From positions 15,633,527 through 15,697,526 of the forward strand of contig NC_064551.1 of the NCBI RefSeq assembly GCF_023856365.1: a stretch of DNA of 64,000 bases, written 5' to 3'. Position 1 is the stretch's first letter, and every line of letters starts with the position of its first letter. The stretch comes from Brienomyrus brachyistius (Eukaryota > Chordata > Actinopteri > Osteoglossiformes > Mormyridae). The notes under the pieces are model-generated. The model searched no databases, was not told where the DNA came from, and saw nothing but the letters and a program-made list of their open reading frames with translations. The position numbers and the translations under genes are program-made. Positions 59,632 through 64,000 of the stretch are shown here, in pieces.

Positions 59632-60840
59632 TCCTGACCACTCCTGGTCAGGCTCGTGCTGTAGTGAAGCCTCTTCCGTTAACCTTTCAGAAAGTGCCAT
59701 AAATAAGTGAGCCTGAAACAGCAACGAGGCAAGAAAGGCAGTTACCAGGTTATGGCCAACATCTGAGCTCAGGCTGACATAAGTACGGAACATTCCCGAC
59801 AGTCATGAATGTGGCTGGGCTGTTGCCTGGCACCCTGGTGCATGCCTGCCTACGGCCGCTCCAGAAACATGCCAATCACTGGGCTTATTTTGTCATCACA
59901 AGATCTCCCTCTGTGCAACAGCGAAAACAAACAGCTCTTCTGAGAAAGGTTGGAGCAGCAAGTAAGTCTGGCGCGAGACTTAGTTATGTTGCTTTTCCTG
60001 GTGGGGGGCTGTCTTGGTGCCAGCCAAGTGATTAAGGCCATATGCCAGCAGGGGGTGTAGTTAACCATTGTATTAAAAGGTATTAGAAGGATGCATCTTA
60101 CAAGCATTAATAGCTATTGCAAGGCTTATCCCTTTTAAATACACCTGGAAACAATTAACTACTCGAACAGAATGCAGTCGTCTGTGACAGATCTTAAGGA
60201 CTTTAAAAAAGTGTGGGATTAATTGCTTGATATTAATTATGAATTTTTACTTTGGATTTAAACTTAAAATGTAATGTTTTTCAGGAGTTGAAGACAAAGA
60301 AAGGGCAAAGCAAAGCTACTGGAACAATAACAGTGTTGGCTTTTATGTACCAGACATTTTCCTATGGGAGTCCAAGAATGTCTGCGATGTGTAGTAGTGT
60401 ACACAATAACTAGGGGGGGGGGTCTTTATCATGTGTTGCTTTCTTTCAAATCCGTATACAAACCCCAACCCCTAACCCTATACATCACTTGTCGCTTTTA
60501 GCTGTACTTGTTAATTCCTTCCATTAAAAATAATTGTCATAATATTGAAGAAAAAAACATTTGACCTTCTACTGCTGTCATGTAATTACTGTTGTACAGT
60601 AATAATTAATGAACCCAAATCCTTCAATTAATAAAATTTTATTTTCTGGTTCTTATTGTTTAACGTCCCCCGGTTAAATCGGGAGGGTGGGGTGTCAAAC
60701 AGTTCACAAAACTTATAGTTTAGTTAAGGTGCAACAATTGCATTGCCAATGAATATTAGGTTAGAAAATACAGTTTTAACAGGACTTCCAGTATAAACCT
60801 CACCCACTTCCAGTTTTCTGTCTGAATACAGATACATAGA
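59632..60840. other. Non-coding DNA
   Basis: A 10-base G run lies at 60413-60422. 'ccggttaaatcgggaggg' near 60670 can form a small hairpin. No gene was recognised. Confidence 0.45.
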
Positions 60841-61347
60841 TACACACTACCAGTCAAGAGCTTTTACACACCACAGGATTTTACCACTTTTCCATTTATT
60901 TCATAAACTGCAGATTTTTTATTCTTGTTAAGCACTGGAAAGTTGAGTAAACAACTATAAGGGAAAATATAACATGTAAAGAGTATGTAACAGTGCATGT
61001 CTGACACCCTATTAACTGTCTATGCAGTGATGGCACAGTCAAATTCTAGGCTGTGCTATAACTGTAAATACACTAGTTAACTATTTCCTCCCATGAAATT
61101 GAGCAGTATTCAGTATCCCTTTTAGTAAGAATGCCTTGAATTTTTTCTGCCGCTATAACTTATAGAGGAGGTTACTTTAAATCAAAGATATGACATTTCC
61201 TTGCTAATAAAGGTACTAAAATGGTGAACATACTGTACATTTGTTTGTTAGCATGGAATACTGAGTGTATTTTAGTGAATGTTGGAGTGAGTAATATGCA
61301 GATGTTGAAAATCTCAGCGTGTGCAGAAACTTTTGATTGGTAGTGTA
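60841..61347. mobile_element. Tc1-type non-autonomous element, 507 bp
   Basis: The left end reads 'tacacactaccagtcaagag' and the right end 'cttttgattggtagtgta'. Both fit the 'cactaccggtcaaaagttt' terminus of many fish Tc1-like elements. TA lies at both edges. The interior is AT-rich with no transposase sequence that I can see, so this is a deletion derivative or MITE. Confidence 0.8.
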
Positions 61348-62816
61348 GGTTTTTTTGTTGGGTAGACAGATAGAGGTAGAGATAATGACATCGCTGTGCA
61401 GCTTTAATTTGTGCCTTTGTGCCAAGAATGGTGTGTGATTCTGAGATGACTGTAATAGGCTGGTTGTCTCAAAGGCAGTGTAGTTCTATGCCTAAAGCGC
61501 ATTGTGCTGATTGATTGCTAAATACTCCGCTTGGATGTGTTTCCGTTTCCCCAAGTAAACCTGCCCAGGTCCTGCTGCCAGGCCTCATTCCCACGTTTGT
61601 TCTGTCCAGAGCCAACAACATTTTCTTCTCTTTTTGGGATAACCCAGTCCGTGGCCCACGTCTGAGGCCCAGAATTCCCAGCTTCCATATCCTTCCTATC
61701 CCATGATGCATGGCTGCTTCTGCTCTTCCAAAAAGTGCAATTGTCAGAGCAGTAGAAAAAATAGGAGCAATGTCCATATTGTTAAGGGAATGTTACTGAA
61801 ACGATTAGTTAAAAAAAATGATGCTTTCACAATGAAAATCCAGGGCAGCTTATGATTTTGTCTTGTCTTTAGTCATTTCTGCTAGAATTTCAACGTTAAA
61901 TGGCATGAGAATTATACTCTGAGGCTTCATAGCATCTTCTGTGCTGGGTAACAAAATGGAGCTGGTCTACCGGAAATATCTAAGGAAGAACTACGAAAAA
62001 TATGTTTTCAGTTCCCTGGTCATATGTACATCCTCATAAAATATATTTTGATACATCCATTGCGTTGAAGGATAAAAGTATTCCTTACTGTAAAGTTGGT
62101 GTTTAAGTCCTGTGTGGTTGAAATGTCACCCAGTAAGCATTTGATCATTAGAGAGACAATCAATTGTTTGATAACTAACTGAAGTCTATGAAAAATGGTC
62201 TTCATCTACAGTCTGGTGCTATAAAATTGCCTCAGTTTAGCTTTCAGAGCTTTTCCCAACGATTTGTCTTACTTTCCACTCGTTTGAGTGCAGTGTCTTG
62301 TTTCACAGGAGAAATTTACGGGTAATGAAAGGAGGAATTCATTGGATTTCTGCCCTAACCAGTTCGTGGTAAATAAGAAAAAGTGAACCTCTGCCTGGAC
62401 ACAGGGTGCACAGGTGTTCCAAAATAACACCAGGCCCCATCAAAGATTATTCCCCTCACTGTTCATCATCCAGCCTTCCCCTTTTTTCAGGGGTCTGCTA
62501 TATGGCAAGAGCTCATGGCCTGTCATTTTCATAGCGGTGTGATGCATGTCTCTCTGTCTGTTAAAAGTGTTTGCTCCGGGCAGGACAGTGAACGGAGTCC
62601 TGTGACACTGGGATGGGGGAGGTAATGGGGATCTGAGTACGGGGGTGGACAGACGGTTTAACGGAATGCTAGAGAGGAATATGAAACGGCCATCTTACAC
62701 TATCGGATCAGACCGAGCGACATGGAGGATCTACATTGGGGTGCAGAACCAAGCACCCAGAGACAGAACAGAAGCCAGTTTGTTATACTGGAAATAAGCC
62801 ACTGTTAAAGTGAATT
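61348..62816. other. Non-coding DNA
   Basis: No feature was recognised; short frames only. Confidence 0.45.
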
Positions 62817-62960
62817 TACATTTACTTACTTAGCAGATACTTTTGTCCAATGTGACGTATAAGCGTGGCAGGTGGTGTAAGACCAGCACACAGCTACCAA
62901 GAAGTCCAGTAGGCGTAAGGGCAGCTAGGCTGAGCTTCCAGTGAGCAGCTAGCAACAGGT
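62817..62960. repeat. Common fish interspersed repeat fragment
   Basis: 'tttacatttacttacttagc', 'agatacttttgtccaatgtg', 'acgtataagcg' match an order I know from a very common teleost dispersed repeat ('tagcagacgcttttgtccaa'). Its class and ends cannot be set from this fragment. Confidence 0.45.
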
Positions 62961-64000
62961 TCACCTATTAACTTTACCGTACCCTGTCAATTTTATCCAT
63001 TTCTTCTCTCTAATAATCTGACCTGCCACATTTCTCTTAGTAGGTATAAAAATGATGTGTTTCATCTGGGTGGGCTTAGGGAAGTGTGGAAGGCCAAACT
63101 GTATCTGAGTGGGCTTTTATTCTCCTAATCAACTAAATTTCAAAGACATCGCATGTGACAGCTACAAGTTCTTGATACAAAGTGAGATGAGAATGTAACA
63201 GGGAGTTGAGGTAATTACTGTCTGAATAACTCCTTTCTTTTTCGAGTGTACAGTACATTCGTACATCTCTTTCCTTGAACAAGCAGTTTAATTTGCATAG
63301 GGTGTAAGGGACTATATCATTGTTAAAGTTTCGCTGAACAAAAGTTGGGAGACATCGTCTTGTGCACGATTACATTTCGACATTGCTTGATACAGTAAAC
63401 ATAGTAAACACTGTGTTTTCTTTGACACCCATAAAAAGTGAACAAAAAAAAAAAAACTATGGAAAGAGGGACATTGCATTGCTTACAGGGCTATTTCAAA
63501 GCTGCAAGGCAAGCCGTTTTAATCGGAACTTTCCAGAATTATGTTGTGACTTTCTTCCTACTCTCGTACTTTTTTTCCAAGCTATGTTCAGCATAATGTT
63601 ACAAAATATTTACATAACAGAAACACAAATTGAATTTGTTATACAGAGCTTTGGTGGGTTCAGAGCGTCATCTCTTTCATATTGCTTTTTCTGAGTCATT
63701 TTCCTTTTATTTAACTTTTCTTGCAGTTTTCATTATAAATGTCTGAAATCAGCATGTGCACAGAGAAGCAGAATATTAGCTTGCTTTGAGGGACAATAAA
63801 TATAAATACACTATCTTGGCCAAAACTGTAGCAGAACCATTTTTAATCGAAAACTACAATTCTTTTCGTATTTCTGGTTCAGTCATGAAGTTTTTTCTTA
63901 TATTTTGCAGCATGAAAATAAATAAATGTTTGCGATAAATCACTGCTTTGCTAAGTTTGAAAGCAGCCGTAATATATAAATAAACTATAAGCTTTGAAAA
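62961..64000. other. AT-rich non-coding DNA
   Basis: No gene was recognised. A 110-codon frame at 63362-63694 has no domain and is interrupted by a poly-A run. Confidence 0.45.

Overview
This window looks like non-coding nuclear DNA from a ray-finned fish, either intergenic or inside a very large intron. The main reason is its repeat content. There are many V-SINE-like retroposons whose tails are related to GGATGG repeats. There are Tc1/mariner-like and hAT-like non-autonomous DNA transposons, a Ty3/Gypsy remnant, and abundant CA, GATA, GGAT and ATT microsatellites. I cannot fix the species; a basal teleost is only a guess. No operon structure, ribosome-binding sites or long open frames occur. 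Every long reading frame I examined is explained by base composition or by a repeat, so I call no intact protein-coding gene.

Layout. Positions 1-9.7 kb are mostly unique AT-rich DNA with decayed SINE pieces, an hAT-type MITE with 8-bp target duplications (3.2 kb), a CCAAT-rich fold-back MITE (4.06 kb) and a compact 33-bp-arm hairpin (6.45 kb). Between 9.7 and 15 kb lie a teleost DNA-transposon fragment, a repeat of unknown class with a second inverted copy at 29.2 kb, a GATA/GGAT microsatellite, and a Gypsy pol remnant ending in a probable short LTR. From 15 to 26 kb the DNA is mostly unique, with a 35-bp minisatellite at 17.9 kb, SINE pieces and a possible LINE 3' end.

A candidate solo LTR of about 1.2 kb sits at 26.9-28.2 kb, inside a purine-rich stretch that runs to about 32 kb. 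A tRNA-Tyr-like fragment lies at 32.8 kb, a full-length SINE with perfect 13-bp target duplications at 34.0 kb, a palindromic MITE at 34.4 kb, and a long palindromic MITE with a SINE tail nested in it at 37.0-37.5 kb. From 37.5 to 49.5 kb the DNA is mostly unique and is the likeliest place for conserved regulatory DNA, though I cannot show any. The right part holds a Tc1-like element with a broken transposase (49.5 kb), palindromic MITE arms (50.3-50.9 kb), a second CCAAT-rich MITE (55.0 kb), a 19-unit 46-bp minisatellite (55.8-56.7 kb), long GT and GA tracts (58.3-58.8 kb), a 5'-truncated SINE (59.2 kb) and a Tc1-type MITE (60.8 kb).

No set of genes works together here. What the window records is a layered history of transposition. 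I found nothing that supports an undescribed biological system. The most unusual structures are the exactly phased 46-bp minisatellite, the MITE that carries five CCAAT boxes, the paired repeat family with an internal 21-bp tandem array, and the SINE-in-MITE nesting.
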